Positions 36,681 through 45,613 of a stretch of DNA of 64,000 nt are shown here, one piece after another. How positions within the stretch are numbered: position 1 is the first letter of the stretch; every line of letters starts with the position of its first letter. Under the pieces are notes generated by a model, which saw only the letters and a program-made list of their open reading frames with translations, was not told the DNA's origin and searched no databases. A program made the position numbers and the translations under genes. Source of the stretch: Aquimarina algiphila (lineage in GTDB: Bacteria; Bacteroidota; Bacteroidia; Flavobacteriales; Flavobacteriaceae); contig NZ_VLNR01000012.1 in the NCBI RefSeq assembly GCF_007489275.1, positions 44,436 to 108,435 of the forward strand, written 5' to 3'.

Positions 36681-36795
36681 TCCAATAAAATTGTCTATTA
36701 CATAATAATGAATAAACAGCATGATGATATTATGAAGTTTAGGTTTTTATAAAAACCTGCTTCAATTAATGTTTTTTTGAATGAATAAGAGTGAA

Positions 36796-37512
36796 CTACT
36801 GTTTATTACAATACTTGTAAAGTTCTTTAAAGTGGTCATTTAAACTGGCAACTGCTTTATCCGCATTTTTTTCTTCAATAGCATCTACTATAGCCTGATG
36901 CTCTTTAATCAAAAGAAAATTCTCCTCCTTATCGCATATTTTATTTTTTACAAAATGAGCAATAATTTCGGGAGTTATAATAAGCATTAGAGAATTGATC
37001 ACGCTATTATTACTTGCTTCAGCTAATTTTATATGAAACATTAGATCTTCTTCTATGGCATCAAGTCCTTGTATCGCTTTTTCACTATACGCTTCATGCG
37101 CTTTTTTTATTTGGTGAATTTGTGATTCTGTCCTTCTGGTAGCGGCTAGACGTACTGCGTTTTTTTCTAAAATTATTCGGGTTTCTACCAAAGATTTGAA
37201 ATCAGGATTTTGTAGTTGCAAGATATCTGACATCATTCCGTTTAATGCGGTTACTCCAATGTTTGAAATACGAGTACCACTCTGAGGATATTTTTTGACA
37301 AGTCCATAAAATTCTAATTTTTGAATAGCTTGTCGCAATTGATTACGGCTTACACCAAATCGTTCAGCGAGGTCTCTTTCTGCGGGAAGCCTGTCTCCAG
37401 GTTCTAAATGTTTAGAAACAATAAGTTCCCTGATTTTAGAAATAATTACCTCTTCGACATTTTCTTTGTCTTCTGGTAATTTTTCAATCTTTTCTAGTCC
37501 ATTTAACTTCAT
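36796..37512 (-). CDS. GntR-family (FadR/FCD) transcriptional regulator 2
   Basis: A 238-residue regulator from ATG 37512 (MKLNGLEKIEKL), chosen because it aligns with the start of its paralogue at 22642; the longer frame from 37554 runs through a palindrome. The winged helix (PGDRLPAERDLAERFGVSRNQLRQAIQKLEFYGLV) is very similar to that of regulator 1, including the recognition region, so both may bind TTGGTnnACCAA. The FCD domain follows with DLMFHIKLAEASNN. It sits between the PL6 and CBM32-PL7 transcription units. Confidence 0.9.
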   Translation of the reverse strand: MKLNGLEKIEKLPEDKENVEEVIISKIRELIVSKHLEPGDRLPAERDLAERFGVSRNQLRQAIQKLEFYGLVKKYPQSGTRISNIGVTALNGMMSDILQLQNPDFKSLVETRIILEKNAVRLAATRRTESQIHQIKKAHEAYSEKAIQGLDAIEEDLMFHIKLAEASNNSVINSLMLIITPEIIAHFVKNKICDKEENFLLIKEHQAIVDAIEEKNADKAVASLNDHFKELYKYCNKQ

Positions 37513-37537
37513 ATCAATTTTAATTAGCTGATTGATG

Positions 37538-37557
37538 AATATGTTTTTAAACATATT
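37538..37557 (-). promoter_or_regulatory. Inverted repeat upstream of GntR gene 2
   Basis: AATATGTTT and AAACATATT flank a TT spacer, a perfect 9-bp inverted repeat ending 26 bases before the chosen ATG. It is unlike the TTGGTnnACCAA boxes, so this gene may be under another regulator, or the repeat may be part of its promoter. Confidence 0.4.
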
Positions 37558-37613
37558 TTCAAAAACGTAACACTAAAATTATTAATATAAATCTAAAAAG
37601 ACTGGATTTTTCT

Positions 37614-37656
37614 AAAAAAACAAAGCTATTCAGAAAATCACTGGATAGCTTTGTTT
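37614..37656 (-). terminator. Intrinsic terminator of the CBM32-PL7 gene
   Basis: On the minus strand AAACAAAGCTAT.CAG pairs with CTG.ATAGCTTTGTTT in a stem of about 16 bp with a 7-base loop, followed by TTTTTTT. It lies about 23 bases downstream of the PL7 stop and separates that gene from GntR gene 2. Confidence 0.88.
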
Positions 37657-37678
37657 ACGATGTGTACTTTTTTAGGTA

Positions 37679-38956
37679 TTAATGAAACACCTCTAACTTA
37701 TTGATTGCTACCCTACCATAGTCAGAACTTTTATAGCTTTTTCCTTTCATGGATTGCAAATAATTTCCTGCTTTAAAGTAATTTTGTTTGGCTGGCGCGC
37801 TCTGAGAAGTGAATATGGTATTTACTCGATTACCACTACTATTTAGTTCATATAGTTTTACTATACTATTTTTATATGTTAATTCGAAATACAGTTCTTC
37901 TCCTAAGTTAAAATTGCCTACAGTTTTACCACCGCCTTCGAGTTCTTCGGTTACATAACCATTAATTCTTAATTTTACACTTCCGCTGGTTTGGTTGGCA
38001 CTTCCTTGACATTGTACTCTAACTACATCATCAAAAAAATCAGTTTTATCATGAATTTGTCCAAAACAAACTTTTCCAGAACTGGGTAAACGGTCCACTC
38101 TAACCTTCCATTTCATTCTATGTTCTTTGCTGGTTGTACCATCCCAGAAAATATTGTTGTTACCATTAGCGGTTAATTCTCTAAGTTCCATTCTTGGATT
38201 GCCAGAACCAGAAGATGTGTCGCTACCTGCCCATACCTGAAATATTGCCCAATTGTTTTCTACAAAAAACCAATTGTTATTAGTATAATTACTTAAGTTT
38301 GGGATTGCATCTACATAATCATTATTAGATGGAGATCCTGATAAGCCATTCAATTTCCAATTTTGAAGACCAAGAAGATCGTATGGCGTATTTCCTGATG
38401 GTGGAGGTGGAGGGTTGCCACCGTCAGTATTACCATAAATTTCGGTTTCTGTGAGACTATTCCAACTATTGCTAGAGTTGCCAAAACAAGATATACGAAC
38501 ATATCGGGCGCTTACTTCGCTAAAATTATAGGTTTCTAGTTGAGTTGTGGATCCACTACTTCCACTTGATTTTTTATCGACAACAGTAGATAGACTTGAA
38601 GTAGAGTTTCCAACCCTAATTTTAAAAAATGCTTTTCGTTGATTCCCCTTATACCAGGCTAATTTTACACTAGAGATTTTCTTTGAAGAACCTAAATCGT
38701 AAGTGATGTATTTTCCTGTTGCTCCATTTGAAGACCATCTGGTGTTCAAATTTCCATCTAAAGTATTGGCAGGAACATTACCGTCATCTCCATTTGCAGA
38801 GACAGATGAAACTGATAATTCAGTTAATGCCTTTAAGGTGTTCTGTTGTTCAATTAGACTAGGATCGTCTAAAGATTCTGTTTCGGTAGTACAATTGGAT
38901 AACAATCCAATAGATACAATTGCCAAGAGATGGCAAAATAATTTAGTAGTTTTCAT
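37679..38956 (-). CDS. Alginate lyase PL7 with N-terminal F5/8 type C (CBM32-like) domain, lipoprotein
   Basis: A 425-residue lipoprotein (signal ending LLSNC). A discoidin/CBM32-like domain spans about residues 48-175 (NTRWSSNGATGKYITYDLGS, ARYVRISCFGNSSNSWNSLTETEIYG). A Pro-rich linker GGNPPPPPSGN follows, then a PL7 domain with RMELRELT, FGQIHD and YFKAGNYLQS. The CBM32 closely resembles the one in the PL6 gene at 53378, suggesting domain exchange. It is a single-gene transcript with its own double operator. Confidence 0.92.
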   Translation of the reverse strand: MKTTKLFCHLLAIVSIGLLSNCTTETESLDDPSLIEQQNTLKALTELSVSSVSANGDDGNVPANTLDGNLNTRWSSNGATGKYITYDLGSSKKISSVKLAWYKGNQRKAFFKIRVGNSTSSLSTVVDKKSSGSSGSTTQLETYNFSEVSARYVRISCFGNSSNSWNSLTETEIYGNTDGGNPPPPPSGNTPYDLLGLQNWKLNGLSGSPSNNDYVDAIPNLSNYTNNNWFFVENNWAIFQVWAGSDTSSGSGNPRMELRELTANGNNNIFWDGTTSKEHRMKWKVRVDRLPSSGKVCFGQIHDKTDFFDDVVRVQCQGSANQTSGSVKLRINGYVTEELEGGGKTVGNFNLGEELYFELTYKNSIVKLYELNSSGNRVNTIFTSQSAPAKQNYFKAGNYLQSMKGKSYKSSDYGRVAINKLEVFH

Positions 38957-38988
38957 CGTTTTGTTGTTGAATTTATGTGTTGATAAAA

Positions 38989-39013
38989 TTGGTCAACCAA
39001 TTTGGTTGACCAA
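38989..39013 (-). promoter_or_regulatory. Two tandem GntR operators upstream of the CBM32-PL7 gene
   Basis: TTGGTCAACCAA (38989-39000) and TTGGTTGACCAA (39002-39013) are perfect or near-perfect palindromes at 13-bp spacing, 33 bases before the gene. On the minus strand a TAAATTGG overlaps the second box as a relaxed -7 element. No -33 TTTG is evident. Confidence 0.78.
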
Positions 39014-39330
39014 TTTAAGATAAATTCTTAAAAAAAACTAATTAAAATAATATATTTATCATTTTTATTGTTAAAAAAATAAGAATTACAAAGTTTAGGT
39101 AAAGTATGGTAAGAAGTATGCTTTTTGAATTTTATAGTATACATAGGGATTTGTAGAAATGATATATAGCTATTGCTAAGTAAGCCTTACTTTTTATAAA
39201 TCAAGAAAAATATTTATCAAATCTCTAAATCAAGAGGCGTAATTTTATCAAAATGACATTTTTATTAAATTTTGTGAATTGTTTTGCAATCGATATTTAG
39301 TTTTTATGTATTATTGCACTATCTAGTTAA
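39014..39330. other. Intergenic stretch between the divergent PL7 and arginine operons
   Basis: AT-rich with no plausible gene. It must contain the plus-strand promoter of the arginine operon, but no element matching TTTG/TAnnTTTG at proper spacing stands out. Confidence 0.5.
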
Positions 39331-39504
39331 CGAAAGGGGCTACGGCCGACGATTTAGAGTTACTATTATGAAAACGGCAAATTACATTTTTACAGAAGTT
39401 AGAGTTCAGTTATTGAACACATTAGATAATACAATTATTCCTGTACGCCGCTTTCGTCGCCCCTTGGGGGTCTAATTTTCTTCTGAAGCAGGTGCGTCCT
39501 ACTT
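39331..39504 (+). promoter_or_regulatory. Putative arginine-operon leader/attenuator region
   Basis: AAGGGGC (39334-39340) can pair with GCCCCTT (39459-39465), and CGGC (39343-39346) with GCCG (39447-39450) or GACG (39348-39351) with CGTC (39455-39458), so the RNA before and inside the leader ORF can form mutually exclusive folds that cover the Arg codons. After the leader stop, GAAGCAGG/CCTACTTC (39483-39504) forms a hairpin with one mismatch. No canonical terminator with a T run is seen, so control might act on translation or RNA folding rather than by termination. Confidence 0.45.
39368..39475 (+). CDS. Arg-codon-rich leader peptide upstream of the arginine operon
   Basis: A 35-codon ORF from ATG 39368 (the same frame is open from 39284, but the ATG start fits better). 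It ends IIPVRRFRRPLGV. Arg is at codons 12, 27, 28, 30 and 31, and the four clustered Arg codons are CGC/CGT, which are unusual in this AT-rich genome where AGA is common. Position directly before the Arg/Pro operon suggests a ribosome-stalling arginine sensor. It has no protein-level similarity that I recognise. Confidence 0.55.
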   Translation: MKTANYIFTEVRVQLLNTLDNTIIPVRRFRRPLGV

Positions 39505-39675
39505 CCCCTATAAACATCGAATCCATTTAATGAAATCCAAATTCTAAGAATTACTTTTATAAGTATATTTATTTTTTTGGGAGATATAACTTCATGGTTA
39601 CTTCAGTTTTATCCGGATTCAAAACAATCAACTAGTATTCAATTTCAAAGCTTCTTTAATAAGCGTAATTCGTTT

Positions 39676-40317
39676 ATGAAAAAAGTAGATATCATAATTG
39701 CTGGCGAAAGCCATCTTAGATACGCACAAGAAATATGTGAAGTAATATCAGAATCTGCCAAAGTCAGAGGGACAGGTATTGCTAGACGTACGCCAGAGTA
39801 TGTGCAAACCAAAATGCAAAATGGTAATGCAATTATAGCATTATCCGGAGACCAATTTGCTGGATTTTGCTATATCGAGGTTTGGGGACATGAAAAATAT
39901 GTAGCACATTCTGGGTTAATAGTTCATCCTGATTTTAGAAATAGAGGGTTAGCTAAAAAAATCAAAGAGTTTACATTTCATCATTCTTTAAATAAATACC
40001 CAACAGCAAAGGTGTTTGGAATTACTACAGGACTGGCAGTAATGAAGATAAATTCAGACTTAGGTTATAAACCTGTTACATTTTCAGAACTGACAGATGA
40101 TCCAAAGTTTTGGGCCGGGTGTAAAACATGTACCAATTTTGAAATTTTAACATCTAAGGATCACAAAATGTGCTTATGTACAGGAATGCTATACGATCCT
40201 ACACAAAAAGTTAAGAAAAAAGAAAAATGGTTCAATAAAAAAGTATTAAAAAGATTAAAAAAAATCAAGCAATCTATGCTTGAAAATAATAAACAATTAT
40301 TAGTATGGAAAAAGTAG
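39676..40317 (+). CDS. GNAT-family N-acetyltransferase, probable N-acetylglutamate synthase
   Basis: A 213-residue protein from ATG 39676 (an earlier TTG at 39577 adds an unlikely extension). GNAT features include the acetyl-CoA-binding strand-loop HSGLIVHPDFRNRGLAKKIKEF at about residues 82-103. A Cys-rich segment CKTCTNFE...CLCTGM follows. As the first gene of the arginine operon, overlapping argG by 13 bases, it most likely performs the first N-acylation of glutamate in place of ArgA/ArgJ. The exact acyl donor is not certain. Confidence 0.8.
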   Translation: MKKVDIIIAGESHLRYAQEICEVISESAKVRGTGIARRTPEYVQTKMQNGNAIIALSGDQFAGFCYIEVWGHEKYVAHSGLIVHPDFRNRGLAKKIKEFTFHHSLNKYPTAKVFGITTGLAVMKINSDLGYKPVTFSELTDDPKFWAGCKTCTNFEILTSKDHKMCLCTGMLYDPTQKVKKKEKWFNKKVLKRLKKIKQSMLENNKQLLVWKK

Positions 40318-41495
40318 TATTAGCATATAGCGGAGGTTTAGATACTTCATACTGCGTAAAATACCTTATTCATGAGAAAAATCTTGAAGTACATACCATC
40401 TTGGTAAATACAGGAGGTTTTTCAGAAAAAGAATTAGAAGAAACCGAAAAGAGAGCATACGAGCTAGGTAGTAAGGATCATGTTAATAAAACAATATTGG
40501 ATGATTTTTATAATAAAGCAATTAAGTATTTGATTTTTGGAAATGTATTAAAAAATAACACCTATCCTTTGTCAGTTAGTGCTGAACGAATTTTTCAGGC
40601 TATAGAAGTAATTAACTATGCAAAAAAGGTAGGAGCAAAATACATTGCTCACGGAAGTACAGGAGCAGGAAATGATCAAATCAGATTTGATGTAATTTTT
40701 CAAACATTAGCTCCAGAGATTGAAATTATTACTCCGATAAGAGATCTAAAACTTTCTAGACAAGAAGAAGTAACCTATCTGGAAAAACATGGAGTGCACT
40801 ATAGCTGGGAAAAGGCACAATACTCTATTAACAAAGGAATATGGGGGACTAGTGTAGGAGGAAAAGAAACATTAACATCTCATAGTGCATTACCTGATAC
40901 AGCATATCCAAGCCAATTAAAAAAGGAAAAAGAAGAAACAATTACCCTTCATTTTGAAAAAGGCGAACTTACCGGGCTTGATGGAGTACAAGATACTCCC
41001 GTAAAAAATATTCAAAAACTGGAAGAGTTAGCAAGTGCATTTGCTATCGGAAGAGATATCCATGTCGGTGATACTATAATTGGAATTAAAGGAAGGGTTG
41101 GGTTTGAAGCCGCTGCACCAATGATTATTATAAAAGCGCATCATTTATTAGAAAAACATGTATTAACCAAATGGCAACAGTATTGGAAAGAACAATTGGC
41201 TAATTGGTATGGAATGTTATTGCATGAAGGGAATTATTTGGATCCTGTGATGAGAAATATTGAAGTATTTATGGAAGATGCTCAAAAATCAGTAACAGGA
41301 GATGTAAAGGTGAAGTTAAAACCTTATCACTTTATTTTAGAGGGTATAGAATCTGATTATGATATGATGAAATCAGATTTTGGGCAATATGGAGAAATGA
41401 ATAATTCATGGACGTCTGATGATGCCAAAGGTTTTATCAAAATTTATGGTAATGCCAATAAAATATATCATAATGTAAATCCAAATGAATTATGA
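40305..41495 (+). CDS. argG: Argininosuccinate synthase
   Basis: A 396-residue enzyme joining citrulline and aspartate with ATP. The N-terminal P-loop AYSGGLDTSYCVKYL is typical, as are AHGSTGAGNDQIRFD and the STHSA-like SHSALPDTAYP region. Its ATG overlaps the end of the GNAT gene, and its stop overlaps argC as ATGA. Length is normal. Confidence 0.96.
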   Translation: MEKVVLAYSGGLDTSYCVKYLIHEKNLEVHTILVNTGGFSEKELEETEKRAYELGSKDHVNKTILDDFYNKAIKYLIFGNVLKNNTYPLSVSAERIFQAIEVINYAKKVGAKYIAHGSTGAGNDQIRFDVIFQTLAPEIEIITPIRDLKLSRQEEVTYLEKHGVHYSWEKAQYSINKGIWGTSVGGKETLTSHSALPDTAYPSQLKKEKEETITLHFEKGELTGLDGVQDTPVKNIQKLEELASAFAIGRDIHVGDTIIGIKGRVGFEAAAPMIIIKAHHLLEKHVLTKWQQYWKEQLANWYGMLLHEGNYLDPVMRNIEVFMEDAQKSVTGDVKVKLKPYHFILEGIESDYDMMKSDFGQYGEMNNSWTSDDAKGFIKIYGNANKIYHNVNPNEL

Positions 41496-42469
41496 TACAG
41501 GTAGGGATTATAGGAGGATCAGGATATACAGCAGGAGAATTACTAAGATTATTGGTGCATCATCCTGAGGTGAAATTAGACTTTGTATATAGTACAACCA
41601 ATGCAGGTCTTTCAATTTATAAACAACATCCTGATTTGATTGGAGAATTAGATCTGGAATTTACAGATACAATACATCCAGATGTAGACGTATTGTTTTT
41701 ATGCCTTGGTCACGGAAGGTCTAGATCATTTTTAGAAACACATACATTTTCTTCAACCACAAAAGTGATTGATCTGGGTAATGACTTTAGATTAACAAAA
41801 GATAAACAATTCTTAGGAAGAGATTTTGTGTATGGCTTACCTGAGTTACAAAAGGAAAAGATTAAATCTTCAAAGAATATTGCTAATCCAGGATGTTTTG
41901 CTACGGCTATCCAGTTGGCATTACTTCCTTTGGTTTCTGAGGGGAAACTTACTGATGCGGTACATATAAATGCTACCACTGGGAGCACAGGGGCAGGAGT
42001 AATGCCAGGAGGAACAACCCATTTTAGTTGGAGAGATAATAATTTCTCTAGCTATAAAGTGTTTACTCATCAGCATCTGGATGAGATTGAGCAAAGTCTG
42101 AAGCAGTTGCAAACCGATTTTGACTTTCCTTTATTTTTTATTCCGAATAGAGGGAATTTCAGTAAAGGGATTTATGCCACAATATATACAAGATATGATG
42201 GAAGTGAATCCGATGCTAAAACACTGTATAAATCATTTTATTCTGACGCAAAATTCACGGTAATTTCTGATGAAGAGATTCATTTAAAACAAGTGGTAAA
42301 TACAAATAAATGTATTCTGCATGTATGCAAGAAAGATGGAATGTTATTGATTACATCAGTGATTGATAATTTGATAAAAGGAGCTTCTGGACAGGCTATT
42401 CATAACATGAATTTGATGTTTGGATTAGAAGAAAAAACAGGATTAGAATTAAAAGCAAGCGCATTTTAA
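41492..42469 (+). CDS. argC: N-acetyl-gamma-glutamyl-phosphate reductase
   Basis: A 325-residue NADPH-dependent reductase. The nucleotide-binding IIGGSGYTAGELLRLL, the catalytic Cys in NPGCFATAIQLALLPL and the C-terminal KGASGQAIHNMNLMFGL are diagnostic. It works on N-acyl-glutamyl phosphate made by ArgB. It overlaps argG by 4 bases (ATGA). Confidence 0.96.
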   Translation: MIQVGIIGGSGYTAGELLRLLVHHPEVKLDFVYSTTNAGLSIYKQHPDLIGELDLEFTDTIHPDVDVLFLCLGHGRSRSFLETHTFSSTTKVIDLGNDFRLTKDKQFLGRDFVYGLPELQKEKIKSSKNIANPGCFATAIQLALLPLVSEGKLTDAVHINATTGSTGAGVMPGGTTHFSWRDNNFSSYKVFTHQHLDEIEQSLKQLQTDFDFPLFFIPNRGNFSKGIYATIYTRYDGSESDAKTLYKSFYSDAKFTVISDEEIHLKQVVNTNKCILHVCKKDGMLLITSVIDNLIKGASGQAIHNMNLMFGLEEKTGLELKASAF

Positions 42470-42471
42470 AG

Positions 42472-43266
42472 ATGAATAAAATAACGATCATAGGAGGCGG
42501 AAATTTAGGTAAATCAATCATATCAGGATTAGCGGGTAGCGATTTGTTTGAAGCTAAGAATATTACCGTAGTTGATAAGTCCATATATAACCTAAAAGAA
42601 GTTGAAGATAAATTAGGAGTATCAACTTCACAAAATATAGCGGAGTCTATAGAAAATGTGAAATGGGTAATTCTTTGTGTACAACCTAGGCAATTAGATG
42701 CGGTATTAGAAAAAATCAAAGATATAGTGACTACTGACCAAATATTGATTTCGACTGTAACAGGGACATCTATTACAGAAATTAATGAGATTGTTCCAAG
42801 CAATAAAGTAGTTAGGGTTATGCCAAATACTGGTGCAGCAAAGAAACTTTCTATGACATGTATTGCAGCAAATGATGATGTAAAAGAAGAATTAGAGATA
42901 GTGAAAAAAATGTTTGATACTATAGGAGAAACCTTAATTATCGAAGAACGATTAATGCAGGCTGCAACAGTTTTAGGAGCGAGCGGTATTGCATTCTTTT
43001 TAAGGTTTCTAAGAGCTATGATCCAAGGAGGAATTCAAATGGGATTCCATCCTCATGAAGCGCAAATTATAGCAGTACAAACTGCTATAGGAGCAGCAAC
43101 ATTAGTAGCAGAAAATGGTACTCACCCCGAGCGAGAGATCGATAAAGTGACAACACCTCAAGGGTGTACAATAGAAGGGTTAAATGAAATGGAGCACCAG
43201 GGGTTAAGTTCCTCTGTAATAAAAGGAGTAATGGCTTCTTATGAGAAAATTAATACCATAAAATAA
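42472..43266 (+). CDS. proC: Pyrroline-5-carboxylate reductase
   Basis: A 264-residue enzyme catalysing the last step of proline synthesis. It has the Rossmann motif IIGGGNLGKSIISGL and the C-terminal dimer region VTTPQGCTIEGLNEME. Its presence between argC and argD joins the proline and arginine pathways in one transcript. It starts 2 bases after the argC stop. Confidence 0.95.
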   Translation: MNKITIIGGGNLGKSIISGLAGSDLFEAKNITVVDKSIYNLKEVEDKLGVSTSQNIAESIENVKWVILCVQPRQLDAVLEKIKDIVTTDQILISTVTGTSITEINEIVPSNKVVRVMPNTGAAKKLSMTCIAANDDVKEELEIVKKMFDTIGETLIIEERLMQAATVLGASGIAFFLRFLRAMIQGGIQMGFHPHEAQIIAVQTAIGAATLVAENGTHPEREIDKVTTPQGCTIEGLNEMEHQGLSSSVIKGVMASYEKINTIK

Positions 43267-43271
43267 AGAAG

Positions 43272-44417
43272 ATGAAACTATTTGATGTATATCCCCTTTA
43301 TGATGTAGAACCAATTAATGCTTATGACTGTATCGTAGTCGATAAAAACGGAATTGAGTACTTAGATATGTATGGGGGTCACGCCGTCATTTCGGTTGGG
43401 CATTCTCACCCTCATTATGTAAAAAAACTTAAAGAACAAATAGAAAAAATAGGCTTTTATTCTAATGCAGTTCAAAATAGTTTGCAATCAAGATTAGCAA
43501 AAAAACTAGGGGAGTTGTCTGGATACGACGAGTATCAGTTATTTCTTTGTAATTCTGGAGCAGAAGCAAATGAAAATGCGCTGAAATTAGCCTCTTTTTA
43601 TACAGGAAAATCAAGAGTTATTGCTTTTAATAATGGTTTTCACGGAAGAACTTCAGCAGCAGTTGCAACAACAGATAATACTAAAATTATTTCGCCCTTA
43701 AATGCTCAGCAAGACGTCACCTTTTTACCGTTAAACGAAATTGAGTTGGTAAAGACTGAATTAGAAAAAGGTGATGTTTGTGCTGTTATTGTTGAACCTA
43801 TTCAAGGAGTGGGAGGATTAGATGAAGGGACAACAGAATTCTTCACAGCATTAGAAACTTTATGTCATGAATTTGGAGCGGTTTTGATTTTAGATGAAGT
43901 CCAATCCGGATTTGGACGAAGTGGAAAATTCTTTGCGCATCAATACCATGGGATTACTCCTGATATTATTTCTATAGCAAAAGGTATGGGAAATGGTTTT
44001 CCTATAGGAGGAATTATGATCGCACCACATATAGAACCAAACTACGGAATGTTAGGAACTACTTTTGGAGGGAATCATCTCGCTTGTATTGCAGCATTAT
44101 CAGTTCTAGAAGTAATCGAAACCGAAAACCTAATAGATAATACCAGGTTAACCGGAGAATATTTCTTATCACAAGTACAGCAGATTCCGGGATTACAAAA
44201 AGTAAAAGGAAAAGGATTGATGCTGGGATTAGAGTTCGATTTTGAAGTTAGTGAACTGAGAAAAAAAATGATCTATGATGAACATATTTTTACAGGAGGA
44301 GCAATGAATAAAAAACTATTAAGAATACTTCCTCCATTAACTATAGGTAGAAAAGAAATTGACCAATTCATTAAAGCTTTACACAATGTTTTGGTTGAAG
44401 AAAAAGTTGGGTTATGA
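43272..44417 (+). CDS. argD: N-acyl-ornithine aminotransferase
   Basis: A 381-residue class III PLP aminotransferase. The motifs are LFLCNSGAEANENALKLA, ILDEVQSGFGRSGKFFAHQ and the PLP lysine in SIAKGMGNGFPIGG. It converts N-acyl-glutamate semialdehyde to N-acyl-ornithine. It overlaps proA by 4 bases. Confidence 0.95.
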   Translation: MKLFDVYPLYDVEPINAYDCIVVDKNGIEYLDMYGGHAVISVGHSHPHYVKKLKEQIEKIGFYSNAVQNSLQSRLAKKLGELSGYDEYQLFLCNSGAEANENALKLASFYTGKSRVIAFNNGFHGRTSAAVATTDNTKIISPLNAQQDVTFLPLNEIELVKTELEKGDVCAVIVEPIQGVGGLDEGTTEFFTALETLCHEFGAVLILDEVQSGFGRSGKFFAHQYHGITPDIISIAKGMGNGFPIGGIMIAPHIEPNYGMLGTTFGGNHLACIAALSVLEVIETENLIDNTRLTGEYFLSQVQQIPGLQKVKGKGLMLGLEFDFEVSELRKKMIYDEHIFTGGAMNKKLLRILPPLTIGRKEIDQFIKALHNVLVEEKVGL

Positions 44418-45613
44418 GTAGTATAACATTAAACATATCACAAAGAAATTTGGTTTTAGAGAAAATGGCAATTCTTGTAGATCAAAATAGAACATCGATT
44501 ATTCAGGCGAATATTAGAGATATGGACGGATATTCTGGTAATGATCTGGCGATGAGAGACCGACTTAAGGTTGATGAGCATAAAATTGACGGTATGATTA
44601 CCTCGCTTCAACAATTGGCAGGTCAGGAGGACCCAGTGGGTGTAGAGCGATTTAGGTTTCATCATGATAACGGGATGGAAATATTTAATAAAACTGCTTC
44701 TTTTGGGACGGTATTGATTATCTATGAATCTAGACCTGATGTGACTATAGAAGCAGCTGGAATTGCTTTCAAATCTGGTAATAAAATATTACTTAAAGGA
44801 GGAAAAGAATCATTACATTCTAATCTGGCTATTGTAAAACTTTGGCACCAGGCACTTTTAGAAAATGATATTACAACAGATTGGGTCGAATATTTGAATT
44901 ATGATAGACAGAAAACACAGGTATTTCTAGAAAAACCAACGCAAAAAGTAGATTTAATTGTTCCTCGCGGGGGAGAAAAATTAATTGAATTTGTAAAAGC
45001 TCATGCATCCTGCCCGGTCATTGTAAGTGGTAGAGGTAATAACTTTGTATATGTACACAAAGAAGCCGATAAAGCATTAGCGTTGGATAATATCATTAAT
45101 GGAAAAACAGATAAGATTTCTGCCTGTAATGCTGTAGATAAAGTTTTAATAGATAAAAATCTTCCTAATAAAGAAGATTTTGTAAAAAACCTTATTGCAA
45201 CACTTCATGGATATAATGTAGAAATTTTAGGGGATGAATCTCTATCTCAATATGAAGAAGTAAAGCCAATACAAAAAAATACAGTTTGGTTTGAAGAATT
45301 TTTGGATTACAAAATTGTTATTGGAGAGACCGAAAACATTCCCGAAGCAATTTCCAAAATCAATAGATTTAGTGGGGGACACTCTGCAGCTATAATCACC
45401 AAGGATAAATCTGCGGCAGAAGTATTTATGTCTTCAGTCGATTGTGCAGCCGTATATCATAATGCATCTACTCGATTCACCGATGGTTTCCAATTAGGCC
45501 TTGGAGGAGAACTAGCTATAAGTACAGATAAATTACATCAAAGAGGCCCGATCGGTTTACAACATTTGGTAACTAATAAATGGTATATACATGGAGATGG
45601 GCAGACGAGATAA
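44414..45613 (+). CDS. proA: Glutamate-5-semialdehyde dehydrogenase (gamma-glutamyl phosphate reductase)
   Basis: A 399-residue aldehyde-dehydrogenase-fold protein. Typical ProA segments are VLIIYESRPDVTIEAAGIAFKSGN, DLIVPRGGEKLIEFV, the Cys in DKISACNAVDKVLI and STRFTDGFQLGLGGELAIST. It uses the product of ProB. The C-terminal 23 bases overlap the start of proB. Confidence 0.95.
   Translation: MSSITLNISQRNLVLEKMAILVDQNRTSIIQANIRDMDGYSGNDLAMRDRLKVDEHKIDGMITSLQQLAGQEDPVGVERFRFHHDNGMEIFNKTASFGTVLIIYESRPDVTIEAAGIAFKSGNKILLKGGKESLHSNLAIVKLWHQALLENDITTDWVEYLNYDRQKTQVFLEKPTQKVDLIVPRGGEKLIEFVKAHASCPVIVSGRGNNFVYVHKEADKALALDNIINGKTDKISACNAVDKVLIDKNLPNKEDFVKNLIATLHGYNVEILGDESLSQYEEVKPIQKNTVWFEEFLDYKIVIGETENIPEAISKINRFSGGHSAAIITKDKSAAEVFMSSVDCAAVYHNASTRFTDGFQLGLGGELAISTDKLHQRGPIGLQHLVTNKWYIHGDGQTR

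Noticed and set aside
39284..39475. Longer 63-codon version of the arginine leader ORF
   Set aside because: The first part starts with a non-ATG codon and shows no peptide-like conservation hints; the ATG at 39368 gives a compact ORF that keeps the Arg cluster.
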